NCBI RefSeq assembly: GCF_003751225.1
Contig: NZ_RJKE01000001.1
Span: forward strand, 4,464,001-4,528,000
Length of the DNA stretch: 64,000 nt
Direction of reading: 5' to 3'
Source: Actinocorallia herbida
GTDB lineage: Bacteria > Actinomycetota > Actinomycetes > Streptosporangiales > Streptosporangiaceae
Made by a program: the position numbers and the translations under genes. The notes under the pieces were generated by a model, which was not told the DNA's origin, searched no databases, and saw only the letters and a list, made by a program, of their open reading frames with translations. The first letter of the stretch is position 1; the number at the start of each line of letters is the position of its first letter. This document shows positions 25,137 through 33,879 of the stretch, piece by piece.

Positions 25137-26126
25137 TCAGCCGCCTTGGCCAGTACAGCGATGCTCTGCGTCCTTGGACGGCACCCATGGCGTATCCGGC
25201 TGAGAGGCCTGGTAGAAACCACCCGCGTAGACGCTCTGATAGCGGGTGCAATCAACGTTCTGCGATCGAGCGTACGGCGGCAGGTTCTCGTAGCCGCGCA
25301 GCACGTGAAATCCGGAGACCCGAAATGGCTCGTCTGATTTCGAAGGAAAGAGCTGGGTCGTCGGCTTTCCCGCCACGATCAACTCGAGCTCGTAGCGGTA
25401 CTCGCAAAAGCCATTGAATGCCCGGGCGGTGAGCCGGACGGTCAATTGCTCACCATTGTGCAGACTGTACTTCTCGTCGGCGAAGTAGGGGCCGGCGAAG
25501 CGGGGCTCGTCCTCACCCGCCCGGCGCTCCATCTTCTGCGCCACCGGAGATCTGGAGTCCAGGTCGAATCCGATCTTGACGACCTTCTCTCCCCCCTGCG
25601 GGCTACCGTCGAAGTACGTACCGGACAACGGCTCACTGCAGTCGGCGACGGCCCGGATGTCGGTGATCCTGACAGGCCCTGCACGGTTGCCCTCCAACTC
25701 CACTTCAACGGTGGAGTATCTGGCCTCGACCGCACCGAACTCGCGCATGGCCCTGTCTCCGCCCCGACTCCCCAGCCCGCCGGCGGCGTCGATCTCACGG
25801 TTGAGCGCGACGACGGCGGCGTCGTCCGTCGGACCGGGAAGCAGCCACGAATGGTCGTCCTCCCGCTCGACCGGTGTCACCTTGGTGACCTTCACGGCTT
25901 CGCCCTGGAACTTCGGAGTCGGGGTGGGCGGTGGCGGGATCACGTTGGTCACCCAGGGCTGAACGTAGAGCAGGAGCACGGTGATCACCGCCCCTACGGT
26001 GCTCGTGATGACCGCCGTGTACAGCGCATACCGCTTGTCGCCCGAAGCGGGAGGCGTGGACGGAGGAGCGGTGTTCCTGGTGCGCTGGTTCCTATTTCGT
26101 CGCCGTGTGGCGTTGCTGCGCGGCAC
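25137..26126 (-). CDS. Hypothetical single-pass membrane protein
   Basis: About 329 residues from GTG 26126; an ATG nine codons upstream (26153) is the alternative. A basic, Asn/Arg-rich cytoplasmic N-terminus is followed by one membrane helix ('ALYTAVITSTVGAVITVLLL') and a Pro-rich segment, and the remaining ~240 residues are predicted to be outside. The outer part has four spaced cysteines that could pair, but no known domain. Base composition is clearly less GC-rich than the surroundings. It diverges from the lipoprotein gene at 26194, which is similar in composition, and the two may have arrived together. Confidence 0.7.
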   Translation of the reverse strand: MPRSNATRRRNRNQRTRNTAPPSTPPASGDKRYALYTAVITSTVGAVITVLLLYVQPWVTNVIPPPPTPTPKFQGEAVKVTKVTPVEREDDHSWLLPGPTDDAAVVALNREIDAAGGLGSRGGDRAMREFGAVEARYSTVEVELEGNRAGPVRITDIRAVADCSEPLSGTYFDGSPQGGEKVVKIGFDLDSRSPVAQKMERRAGEDEPRFAGPYFADEKYSLHNGEQLTVRLTARAFNGFCEYRYELELIVAGKPTTQLFPSKSDEPFRVSGFHVLRGYENLPPYARSQNVDCTRYQSVYAGGFYQASQPDTPWVPSKDAEHRCTGQGG

Positions 26127-26193
26127 GAAGTCAAAATAGCGGAGGCATGGCAAATTTCACCCGGAGAAGCTCCTCCACGGCCTTGGAGGCCAC

Positions 26194-26994
26194 ATGCGGC
26201 CAATCATTCGCATTGTCATCGTGACGGCGTTGGCAATCTCGCTCTCCTCCTCCTGCTCCGGCGACGAACCGGGCTCCACGACACCCACTCCCGCCGAAGA
26301 GATCACCGTCGAACTCCGCACCGTTCGCAAAAGACATGTCGACCTCGAAATCCGACAGAAGATTCAGTACGCTCAAGTGAACGGACTGAGCGACCGGGCA
26401 CTGGCCGACCGCATCAACCAGCGGTTGAAGGGCGCGGCGACCGAGCCGCTGCAGAGGTTCCTGGACCAACTGGCCTTTCCCGACGACCCGGAGCCGCTCG
26501 ATCCGTCGATCCCCAAGACCCGGCTGCTGACGAGCAGGGCGACCGTCGGTCTGCACGGCCCCCGCTTGGTGTCGGTCAGCTACAAGTTCGACACGGATGG
26601 AGGGGAGTTCGGCAGATACGTCAGCTGGTCGAGCACCTATCTCACCATCGATCTCAAGGATGGCCGCGAGCTGGGAACCCGCGAGCTGCTCGCGGAACGG
26701 ATCGGCACTCCGGACGGCACACGAACGCTGGAGGACCTTCTGGTGCGGAACGGCGAAGGCGGAAAGCTCTGCGGGACCGTCGAAGGCACACGGCCGTTCG
26801 AACCGACGGACTTCGTGTCCGACAAGCCCGCTGAAAAGGTGGCCTCGGTCTGGCCGACGAAGCAAGGCCTCACGTTTCGCCTGGCGTTGTGGAAGCTCGG
26901 ATACCCGATGTCGTGCAACAGTCAGGAGATCAAGATTCCGTATGCCGAACTGGACGGCCTGCTAGGGGCCCCTCTAGAGGACCAAATGGGTTAG
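26194..26994 (+). CDS. Hypothetical lipoprotein, possibly RsiV/DUF3298-like
   Basis: A 266-residue exported protein. The leader ends in the lipobox 'LSSSC' near residue 21. The mature part contains 'LVSVSYKFDTDGGEFGRYVS' and 'TYLTIDLKDGRELGTRELLA', which resemble the pattern of DUF3298 domains found in RsiV and PdaC; this is only a resemblance and I could not confirm it. Two cysteines near residues 194 and 241 may form a disulfide. A TTGGAGG site precedes the ATG. The gene is less GC-rich than its neighbours. Confidence 0.75.
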   Translation: MRPIIRIVIVTALAISLSSSCSGDEPGSTTPTPAEEITVELRTVRKRHVDLEIRQKIQYAQVNGLSDRALADRINQRLKGAATEPLQRFLDQLAFPDDPEPLDPSIPKTRLLTSRATVGLHGPRLVSVSYKFDTDGGEFGRYVSWSSTYLTIDLKDGRELGTRELLAERIGTPDGTRTLEDLLVRNGEGGKLCGTVEGTRPFEPTDFVSDKPAEKVASVWPTKQGLTFRLALWKLGYPMSCNSQEIKIPYAELDGLLGAPLEDQMG

Positions 26995-27073
26995 ACCGCT
27001 CGGCTCGGGCGGGTGTTGCGGGAGGCGGGCACGCCTGGGGTACGGGAAGCGCTTGAATCGGGACGGACGGTAC

Positions 27074-27105
27074 CATTGCTCCCATTGTTATCGATGGGAG
27101 CAATG
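27074..27105. promoter_or_regulatory. 12-bp inverted repeat at the start of the WD40-like gene
   Basis: CATTGCTCCCAT (27074-27085) and ATGGGAGCAATG (27094-27105) are exact complements with an eight-base loop. The right arm ends on the first base of the proposed GTG start, so the hairpin could block ribosome binding or serve as an operator. Confidence 0.5.
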
Positions 27106-28112
27106 TGGGTTCGGTCGTTCTGACGAATGTGGATGACCGGCTTCGGTATCCGGCTTATGCACCGGCGGGTGGTGGCGGGCCGCCGTTGTTCGCGGGGGTC
27201 GTCGACCGGACGGTGAAATGCTGGGACGCCGCCACGGGGCTCCTGCTGTGGTCGGTCGCCGAGGGCCGCGACCGCAGTCGCGATCTGATGTTCGTACGGA
27301 ACGCGGACGGTTCCGTCGCGTTGGCGGGTGCTACGGGCAGAGGGCTGCGGTCGTGGAACCCGTTCGTCGGGGAGGAAATCGTCTCGCCGATCGCCGGAGG
27401 AATAGGCACATCCAGCTGGGGAGGCCGACTCGGGCGCCTGAGACAGGGGGAGCTTCCTGGCGGTGACGTGGTGATCGTCGCGCCGAGCCACTTCTGTGAG
27501 GTACTGCGGTGGGACGCCCACGGAAACCCGTTCGGGGAGCCGCTGCGGACCGAATGCCCGGTTCTTGCGGTGGAGGTCCAGAAGGGGGCCGAAGGGCAGA
27601 CGGTCATCATTGGCAGCTCCGACGACGAGATCGTCCGCTACTGGGATCTGGAGAGCGGTCGGCCGCTCGGCAGGCCGCTCGATATCGGGATGGCGGCGAA
27701 CCGGATCGCCTTCGGCGCTCTTTCCGATGGAAAGAAGGTACTCGCCGTCTGTGAGGAGGGCGGCGTCATCGCCATTTGGGACGTCCGGGCCGGTGCGGGC
27801 GCGAAGCCGGTTCTGGTGGACTGCGATGCCGTGCTCAGCGCGGCCGTCCACGACCTGTCCTTCGTGGTCGTCGAAGGAGAGGTTCGTCTTGGTGTCTCCT
27901 TCTCTCTCGGACATGAGGTGCGGCACTGGAATCCGGTCACCGGGCGGTACCTGGGCAGGTCGTTCGGAAGCGGCTTCTTCAGGGGCGGCGCGTGGGGAGG
28001 GGAGCCGCTCGGGGGCGTCCGGCTGGCGGATCACCGGATCCACATCGGCCCGGCGGAGTCCGTTCTCTGCCACAGGGTTCCCGAAAGCGCGCTTGAGGTC
28101 CGCCTCACCTGA
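27105..28112 (+). CDS. WD40-like beta-propeller protein
   Basis: A 335-residue protein with repeated units ending in 'KCWDAATGLLLW', 'RSWNPFVGEEI', 'LRWDAHGNPFGEPL', 'RYWDLESGRPLGRPL', 'AIWDVRAG' and 'RHWNPVTGRYLGRSF', that is, six to seven blades of a propeller. Such proteins are usually scaffolds. No kinase or protease domain is fused. The GTG start lies at the edge of a perfect inverted repeat and there is no good ribosome binding site, so the gene could be the C-terminal fragment of a longer WD40 protein. A decayed enoyl-CoA hydratase begins right after it. Confidence 0.72.
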   Translation: MGSVVLTNVDDRLRYPAYAPAGGGGPPLFAGVVDRTVKCWDAATGLLLWSVAEGRDRSRDLMFVRNADGSVALAGATGRGLRSWNPFVGEEIVSPIAGGIGTSSWGGRLGRLRQGELPGGDVVIVAPSHFCEVLRWDAHGNPFGEPLRTECPVLAVEVQKGAEGQTVIIGSSDDEIVRYWDLESGRPLGRPLDIGMAANRIAFGALSDGKKVLAVCEEGGVIAIWDVRAGAGAKPVLVDCDAVLSAAVHDLSFVVVEGEVRLGVSFSLGHEVRHWNPVTGRYLGRSFGSGFFRGGAWGGEPLGGVRLADHRIHIGPAESVLCHRVPESALEVRLT

Positions 28113-28155
28113 GGTGTCAGGGGGTTTCGGGAGGGAGGGAGCGGAGGAGGGGACC

Positions 28156-28818
28156 CGGTTCCACGTCCACGTCGGAAGGTTCTTCATCGCGCACGGCGAC
28201 CTGTCGGTGGTCGAGCAGCCCGAGGTGCTGGCGGCGTTCGCCACCCAGGAGCCGGGCACGCTCGCGCCGCCGGCGACCCTGTTCGAAGCGATCCGCACGC
28301 TCCCGCAGATCACGATCGGCAAGGTCGCCGGACGGGCGCGCGGCGCGGGCGCGGAGTTCCTCCTCGCGCTGGACCTGCGCTTCGCCGCGCGCGGCACCGC
28401 CCTGTTCGCCCAGCCCGAGGCCGCTCGGCATGTTCCCCGGCGCGGGCGGCACCCAGCACCTGCCTCGCCTGACGGGCCGGGCCCGCGCCCTCGAGATCAT
28501 CCTCGGCGGCGCCGCGTTCGACGCCGACCTCGCCGAACGCTACGGATGGATCAACCGCGCCCTGCCCGCCGACGGGCTCGACGCCTTCGTGGCCGGCCTG
28601 GCCCGTCGCATCGCCGGCCGCCCTCCGCACGCCGTCGCCGCGGCCGTCGAGGCCGTTGAAGCCTCAGCCCTTCCCCTGCCCGAGGGCTCCTCATCGAGGA
28701 CACCCTCATCCGCCAGGTGTTCACCTCCCCCGAAGCCGTCGAACGCATGACCGCCGTCCTCGCCGCCGGTGCCCAGACCCGTCCCGCCGAACTCGACCTG
28801 GAAGCCGTCCTCCCGTAG
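28156..28818 (+). pseudogene. Enoyl-CoA hydratase/isomerase pseudogene
   Basis: A crotonase-family gene broken in three ways. The N-terminal ~60 residues are missing; the readable sequence starts near 'FFIAHGDLSVV' at 28180. The first part runs through 'KVAGRARGAGAEFLLAL' to 'FAQPEA' and then a two-base deletion near 28427 shifts the frame to 'MFPGAGGTQHLPRLTGRARA'. A one-base deletion near 28686 shifts again to 'LLIEDTLIRQVFTSPEAVER', ending at TAG 28816. Conceptually joined, it is a normal actinobacterial enoyl-CoA hydratase of the type that keeps the 'AxGGG-AEF' oxyanion loop. It suggests that flanking DNA inserted into a formerly active gene. Confidence 0.85.
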
Positions 28819-28889
28819 GCGCCGCGCGGTGGAAGAAGAGCGGCGGGCTTCTCTCACCGGGACCTCGGGGAGGCGCCGGAGCGGCGGGC

Positions 28890-29555
28890 TCACAGGCCGC
28901 GGGTCTCGACGCCGGCCGCGCGGAGGAGGACGAGGACCTGCTCCCGGCCGTGCACCGGCTGCACCACGACGCCCGGACGGGGGATGAGTTTCGCCGTTCG
29001 CAGTCCCGCCTTGGCGAGGTGGCCCTGCAAGGTGGCGACCACCCGGGCGTCGGGAGCCACCGCGATGTGGGCGCTCCACCTCGCGGAACGCCGCCACGTC
29101 AGGCGGGGAGAAGCCTGCGGATCGGGGACGGGCGCGTAGACCGTCCCGCCCTCGCGGAAGAAGTGCCCGACCATCCGCAGCGCCCGGTCCCGCTCGCCGG
29201 TCCGCCGCTCCGGCGTCGGCGGCCGGCTTTCCGCGCTCCCCCAGGACTGCGGGCCGAGGCCCGGCGGCATCTCCTCGCGCGCCTCGCGCACCAGCGCGGC
29301 GACGACGTGCCTCTGGTAGATCGGCTGCACGAACCGGCCCCGCTCCCGGAACGCCGAGGCCACACTGATCCCCGCGGAGCGCATCGCGGTCTGGAGCGTC
29401 TCGATGTCCGCGGGCTCGACGGAGATCCGCATCTCCCAGCCCGTGTGGTACCGCCACCGGTCCCGCAGCAGCCTCTCCGGAATCGGCCCCCTGATGCAGC
29501 CCGATCTCCGGTAGAACCCCGCCACCGAGCGCAGCGCCTCGTCCCTGCCGCCCAT
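28890..29555 (-). CDS. Hypothetical protein built of two tandem ~95-residue repeats
   Basis: A 221-residue soluble protein. The first half begins 'GGRDEALRSVAGFYRRSG' and the second half begins 'GERDRALRMVGHFFREGG'; both continue with P-x-P, an RW dipeptide, a strand 'ISVEP'/'IAVAP', an LQ-containing helix and end 'RFVQPIYQRHVVAALVREA' / 'VVVQPVHGREQVLVLLRAAG'. The order and spacing agree throughout, so an internal duplication is clear. I recognise no function. It starts at an ATG (29555) and stands alone between a pseudogene and a GntR gene. Confidence 0.75.
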   Translation of the reverse strand: MGGRDEALRSVAGFYRRSGCIRGPIPERLLRDRWRYHTGWEMRISVEPADIETLQTAMRSAGISVASAFRERGRFVQPIYQRHVVAALVREAREEMPPGLGPQSWGSAESRPPTPERRTGERDRALRMVGHFFREGGTVYAPVPDPQASPRLTWRRSARWSAHIAVAPDARVVATLQGHLAKAGLRTAKLIPRPGVVVQPVHGREQVLVLLRAAGVETRGL

Positions 29556-29675
29556 GCCGTCACACTAGGCGCGGAACGGGCGGTCCGATAGGCCCAATGT
29601 GCAACGTTCCGAAATCGAATGCTCCCCTCGGGTGACCAAAGGCCAGGTGGGGATCTCGGACGAGATCGGCGCCTT

Positions 29676-29927
29676 CTACGGCGGAGAGGGCCTGGTGGGT
29701 CCGTCCGGGTCGCGGACCGTGCGGCCCGTGCCGGGGATCGTCACGACCAGACCCGCCTTCTCCAGGGCGGAGAGTGCTCGGCGCATCGTGTTGCGGGTGA
29801 CGCCGAACTCGGCGCAGAGGGCCGATTCCGAGGGGAGCTTGGTGCCTGGGGCGTAGACGCCGTCGGTGACGCGGTGTTTGAGGGATTCCGCGATCTGCGA
29901 GGAGGCGCCCCTCGCGGTTGAGCTCAT
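29676..29927 (-). CDS. Small GntR-type winged-helix protein
   Basis: An 83-residue protein that is almost only the GntR DNA-binding domain: 'IAESLKHRVTDGVYAPGTKL' followed by 'PSESALCAEFGVTRNTMRRA' and the wing 'GLVVTIPGTGRTVRDP'. There is no effector domain. ATG 29927 has a GAAGG site; it lies 16 bp downstream of the XRE regulator stop on the same strand, and the two are probably cotranscribed. Such mini-GntR proteins often act in differentiation gene clusters of actinomycetes, but no target is visible here. Confidence 0.85.
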   Translation of the reverse strand: MSSTARGASSQIAESLKHRVTDGVYAPGTKLPSESALCAEFGVTRNTMRRALSALEKAGLVVTIPGTGRTVRDPDGPTRPSPP

Positions 29928-29943
29928 GTCGCCTTCTTCGACG

Positions 29944-30807
29944 TCAGGGCGTGGTCTGGGCGTGGGCACGGGTGTGGATCATCGGGGTCTCGTCGGCGAG
30001 GACGGACAGGAGGGCCAGGCGGCTGTCCGTGTCGGGGTCCGCAGGGGTGAAGACGGTGAGGCGGTGGGGGTGGGCCGGGTCCAGGAGGGTCTGGCCGTTG
30101 AGGGTGAGGGGGCCGACGAGCGGGTGGTCCAGATGCTTGGCCGGGCAGTACGGGCCGACGACGGGGCGGTCGTGCCAGAGGGCGGCGAACTCGGGGCTCG
30201 CGTCGCGGAGTTCGTCGACCAGGGCCGCGGTGCCGGCGTCCTTCGGGTCCCGGGTGCGCGCGGCGAGGAGCTGGGCGGTGAGGGTGCGGCTGTGCCGGTC
30301 GCGGTCCTCGGCCGGGGTGAGCAGACGCTCGGCGGGATCGGTGAACCAGCGGTAGGCGAAGGAGCGGGCGAAACCCTCGTGCCGGGTCTGGTCGCCGAGG
30401 AGCAGCCGGGAGAGCCGGTTCTGCGCCAGGACCTCGCCGCGCTGGTTGGTGATCTGCGCGGGCGAGTCCTCGAGCTGCTGGAAGATCTGCATGATGCCCG
30501 CGTCGACGGGATCGGCCGCGACCCGCGCCGGCACCGGGTGCCCGGCGAGGCGGAACAGGTGGTCGCGCTCCTCCGGGGTGAGCCGGAGGGCGTCCGCGAT
30601 GGCGCCCAGGACCTGCGCCGACGGGCGCGGCCCGCGCTGCTGCTCGATCCGGCTGTAGTAGTCGGCGGAGATCGCGGCGAGTTCGGCGACCTCCTCGCGG
30701 CGCAGTCCGCTCGTCCTGCGATGTCTGCTCCGCGGCAGTCCGACGTCCTCGGGTTGCAGAGCCTCGCGCCTGCTGCGCAGGAATCGAGCGAGTTCGCCGC
30801 GGTCCAT
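29944..30807 (-). CDS. XRE/MmyB-type transcriptional regulator
   Basis: A 287-residue regulator. The N-terminal HTH has 'RRTSGLRREEVAELAAISAD' and 'YYSRIEQQRGPRPSAQVLGA', followed by the MmyB-like ligand domain with 'NQRGEVLAQNRLSRLLLG', 'FARSFAYRWFTDPAERL' and 'LWHDRPVVGPYCPAKHLDHP'. MmyB-type domains bind fatty-acid-like ligands. It lies upstream of the mini-GntR gene and downstream of the aldehyde dehydrogenase gene, all on the minus strand, but a terminator (30867-30904) separates it from the latter. Confidence 0.9.
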   Translation of the reverse strand: MDRGELARFLRSRREALQPEDVGLPRSRHRRTSGLRREEVAELAAISADYYSRIEQQRGPRPSAQVLGAIADALRLTPEERDHLFRLAGHPVPARVAADPVDAGIMQIFQQLEDSPAQITNQRGEVLAQNRLSRLLLGDQTRHEGFARSFAYRWFTDPAERLLTPAEDRDRHSRTLTAQLLAARTRDPKDAGTAALVDELRDASPEFAALWHDRPVVGPYCPAKHLDHPLVGPLTLNGQTLLDPAHPHRLTVFTPADPDTDSRLALLSVLADETPMIHTRAHAQTTP

Positions 30808-30866
30808 CCAGTTCCTCCCCGTACCGTCCGGATCTCCGTCAACGCACGGGGGCGGGTGCTTGTTCC

Positions 30867-30904
30867 ACGCCCGCCGGCCCCGGGCGACCGGGACCGGCGG
30901 GCGT
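30867..30904. terminator. Terminator after the aldehyde dehydrogenase gene
   Basis: Perfect 11-base arms ACGCCCGCCGG/CCGGCGGGCGT with a 16-base loop, seven bases after the stop of the minus-strand gene. Confidence 0.7.
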
Positions 30905-30911
30905 CGGTGGA

Positions 30912-32345
30912 TCAGCGGCCGATGGCCTTGGTCTCGAGGAACTCGGCGAGTCCCTCGTGGCCCAGCTCGCGGCCGTTGCCGGACTGCTTGTACCCGCCGA
31001 ACGGGGCGAGGAAGTTCAGGTCGGCGTGGTTGACGTCGACCTGGCCGACCCGCAGCCGCCTGGCGATGGCCATCGCGTGCTCCGGCTCGCCCGCGATGGC
31101 GGCGCTCAGCCCGTAGATCGTGCTGTTGGCGATCTCCACCGCCTCGTCGTCGTCGACGTAGGGGATGACCATGAGGACGGGACCGAAGATCTCCTCCTGC
31201 GCGATCACCGAGTACGGGTCGACGTTCGCGAAGATGGTCGGCTTGACGTACGCGCCGGTGTCGAGCCCGTCGGGCCGGCCGGGTCCGCCGACGATCAGGG
31301 TCGCGCCGTCGGCGATGCCCTTCTCGATGTAGGACTCGACGCGCTGCCGCTGGGTCTCCGAGGCCAGCGGGCCGATGATCGTGGCCGGGTCGGTCGGGTC
31401 GCCGACGGTGTAGTTCGCCGCGGCCTCGCGGAGGATCTCCACCGCCCGATCGTGCAGTTCCGCGGGGACCAGCATCCGCGACCAGGCGCCGCAGGCCTGA
31501 CCGCCGTTGATCCAGGCGTAGGACAGGCCGCGCACGACCGCCTCTTCGAGGTCGGCGTCGGGCAGGATGATGTGGGCCGCCTTGCCGCCCAGTTCCAGCG
31601 CGACCCGCTTGACGTTCGCGGCGGCCGCCACGGTGATCTTCTTGCCGGCCGCGGTGGAGCCGGTGAAGGAGATCATGTCGATCTTCGGGTGGCCGGAGAT
31701 CGCCTCGCCGACCACGGGACCCGTGCCGTTCACGAGGTTGAGCACGCCGTCCGGCAGCCCCGCGTCAGTGGTGATCTCGGCGAAGATCCGGGCGCTCAGC
31801 GGCGCGACCTCCGACGGCTTCAACACGACGGTGTTGCCGGCCAGCAGCGCCGGAACCACCTTCGTCACCAGCTGCTGGAGCGGGAAGTTCCAGGGCGTGA
31901 TCGCGCCCACCACGCCGATCGGTTCGCGCACGATCAGCGAGTTCGCGATCTCCTCGGTCCACGGGAAGTCCGCGGCCGCGGCGATGCTCACCTCGGTGGC
32001 GAGGACGGGCAGCGCCGCCTGCGCGTTGCGGGCGAGGGAGATGGGCGCGCCCATCTCGGCGGAGATGGTCGTCGCGATGTCCTCCGCGCGCTCCCGCATG
32101 AGGTCGGCGACCCTCTGGAGCACGGTCGCCCGCTCCTCGGGCGAGGTGGCCGACCAGGCGGGGAAGGCGGCGAGCGCGGCCTCGACGGCGGTGTCGACGT
32201 CCGCGGCGGTGCCGGCGGGAACCTGCGCGATCACCTTGCCGGTGGCCGGGTCGGTGACGTCGATCAGGTCGCCGGAGGCGGGGACCGCCTTGCCGTCGAT
32301 CCAGTGGGACGGGGCGGGGAAGACCTTGGTGTCTGTCTCGTTCAT
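30912..32345 (-). CDS. Aldehyde dehydrogenase family protein
   Basis: A 477-residue NAD(P)-dependent aldehyde dehydrogenase. Visible landmarks are 'VVGAITPWNFPLQQL', 'SFTGSTAAGKKI', the general-base glutamate in 'VALELGGKAA', the catalytic cysteine in 'NGGQACGAWSRMLVP' and the C-terminal 'EEIFGPVLMVIPYVDD'. ATG 32345 precedes 'HWIDGKAVP', the usual N-terminus. It diverges from the NDH-2-like gene. The substrate is not predictable; this cluster type oxidises a range of aldehydes. Confidence 0.93.
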   Translation of the reverse strand: MNETDTKVFPAPSHWIDGKAVPASGDLIDVTDPATGKVIAQVPAGTAADVDTAVEAALAAFPAWSATSPEERATVLQRVADLMRERAEDIATTISAEMGAPISLARNAQAALPVLATEVSIAAAADFPWTEEIANSLIVREPIGVVGAITPWNFPLQQLVTKVVPALLAGNTVVLKPSEVAPLSARIFAEITTDAGLPDGVLNLVNGTGPVVGEAISGHPKIDMISFTGSTAAGKKITVAAAANVKRVALELGGKAAHIILPDADLEEAVVRGLSYAWINGGQACGAWSRMLVPAELHDRAVEILREAAANYTVGDPTDPATIIGPLASETQRQRVESYIEKGIADGATLIVGGPGRPDGLDTGAYVKPTIFANVDPYSVIAQEEIFGPVLMVIPYVDDDEAVEIANSTIYGLSAAIAGEPEHAMAIARRLRVGQVDVNHADLNFLAPFGGYKQSGNGRELGHEGLAEFLETKAIGR

Positions 32346-32513
32346 GGGTCCATATGACCTCGCGGGAACCCCGGCAACCAGGGACGACATGTCCCGTGAT
32401 CGCCGCCACACTCGGAGCCGCGAGCGCCGCCGTGCCGGACGTCCGGTCACAAACCGCACCGCCCATCGGTCTCAGTGGATGACATCAGGACCGAACCGGG
32501 ATGCGGGGGCGAA

Positions 32514-33833
32514 ATGCGGACGATCATGGTGGTGGGAGGCGGTTACGCGGGGTTCACCGCGGCCCGGCGGCTGGAGCGGAGGCTCCGCCGCGACGAGGCG
32601 GAGATCGTCCTCATCGACCCGCGTCCGTACATGACGTACCAGCCGTTCCTGCCCGAGGTGATCGCCGGTTCGATCGAGGCCCGGCACGCCGCCGTCGCGC
32701 ACCGCGGGCATCTGCGCCGTACGCGGCTGTTCGCCGGGACCGTCACCGGGATCGACCATGCACGCAAGACCGTCACGGTGCGCCCGGCGCGGGGCGAGGA
32801 GTTCGAGCTCTCCTACGACATCGTCCTGGTCACCGCGGGGGCGGTGACGCGCACGTTCGCCGTGCCGGGGATCGCCGAGCACGCGATCGGCCTCAAGCAC
32901 GTCGAGGAGGCCGTGGCGATCCGGGACCGGCTGCTGACCGCGTTCGACGAGGCGGCGCAGCTCCCGGAAGGGTCGCCGCTGCGGGAGCGGCTGCTCACCG
33001 TGACGTTCGTGGGCGGCGGTTTCTCCGGCGTCGAAGGGTTCGGGGAGCTCCTGTCGCTGGCGGCGTCGCTGGTCCGGAAGTATCCGGAGCTCGATCCGAC
33101 GGAGCTGCGGTTCCACCTGGTCGAGGCCGCCGAGCGGATCCTCCCCGAGGTCTCCGCCGGGCCCGGCGCGTGGGTGGTGCGCGAACTCGAGCGACGGGGC
33201 GGGCTCGTCCACCTCGGCACCCAGGTCGTCTCGGCGGAGGACGGGCATATCGTCCTGTCGACCGGCGAGCAGTTCGACTCGGAGCTGATCGTCTGGACCG
33301 CCGGGAACGCCGCGACCGCGCTCGTCCACCGGCACACCGATCTGCCGATCAACGGGCGCGGCCTGCTCACCGTCCGGGCCGACCTGCGGGTCGGCACCGA
33401 CGACGCGCCCGTGCTCGACGCCTGGGCCGCGGGCGACGACGCGGCGATCCCCGACCTCTCGGTGCCCGACTCCTCCGCGCCCGGCGTGCTGACCGTGCCG
33501 AACGCCCAGCACGCGGTCCGGCAGGGCAGGCTGCTCGCCGACAACGTCGTCGCGGTCCTGCGCGGCAAGGAGCCGCGGCCGTACCTGCATCGCAGCCTCG
33601 GCGCGGTCGCGACGCTGGGGATCGGCCGGGGCGTCTTCGAGCACCGCCGCGTCGTCATCAAGGGCTTCGCCGCCTGGGTCATGCACCGCGGCTACCACGT
33701 GCTGGCCATCCCGACCTGGGAGCGCAAGAGCCGTGTCTTCGCGGTCTGGCTGACGGCCGCCGTGTTCGGCCGCGACATCGTCTCGCTCGCCGCAGGGCAG
33801 AACCCCCGCGAGGCGTTCGTCTCCGGCCGCTGA
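32514..33833 (+). CDS. NDH-2-like NAD(P)H:quinone flavoprotein
   Basis: A 439-residue single-subunit pyridine nucleotide-disulfide oxidoreductase of the type II NADH dehydrogenase group. FAD motif 'IMVVGGGYAGFTAARRL' at the N-terminus, NADH motif 'VTFVGGGFSGVEGFGEL' in the middle, 'VWTAGNAATALV' and 'DAWAAGDDAAIPDL' for the flavin, and 'LTVPNAQHAVRQGRLLADN', the typical quinone-site helix. No membrane helix is obvious, so attachment would be peripheral. An in-frame ATG at 32475 exists, but the fold starts at 32514. The next four genes are on the same strand with small gaps. Confidence 0.87.
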   Translation: MRTIMVVGGGYAGFTAARRLERRLRRDEAEIVLIDPRPYMTYQPFLPEVIAGSIEARHAAVAHRGHLRRTRLFAGTVTGIDHARKTVTVRPARGEEFELSYDIVLVTAGAVTRTFAVPGIAEHAIGLKHVEEAVAIRDRLLTAFDEAAQLPEGSPLRERLLTVTFVGGGFSGVEGFGELLSLAASLVRKYPELDPTELRFHLVEAAERILPEVSAGPGAWVVRELERRGGLVHLGTQVVSAEDGHIVLSTGEQFDSELIVWTAGNAATALVHRHTDLPINGRGLLTVRADLRVGTDDAPVLDAWAAGDDAAIPDLSVPDSSAPGVLTVPNAQHAVRQGRLLADNVVAVLRGKEPRPYLHRSLGAVATLGIGRGVFEHRRVVIKGFAAWVMHRGYHVLAIPTWERKSRVFAVWLTAAVFGRDIVSLAAGQNPREAFVSGR

Positions 33834-33879
33834 GGCCGCTCGGCACGCAGACCCACGAATCCAACGAAGGGAATCCATC

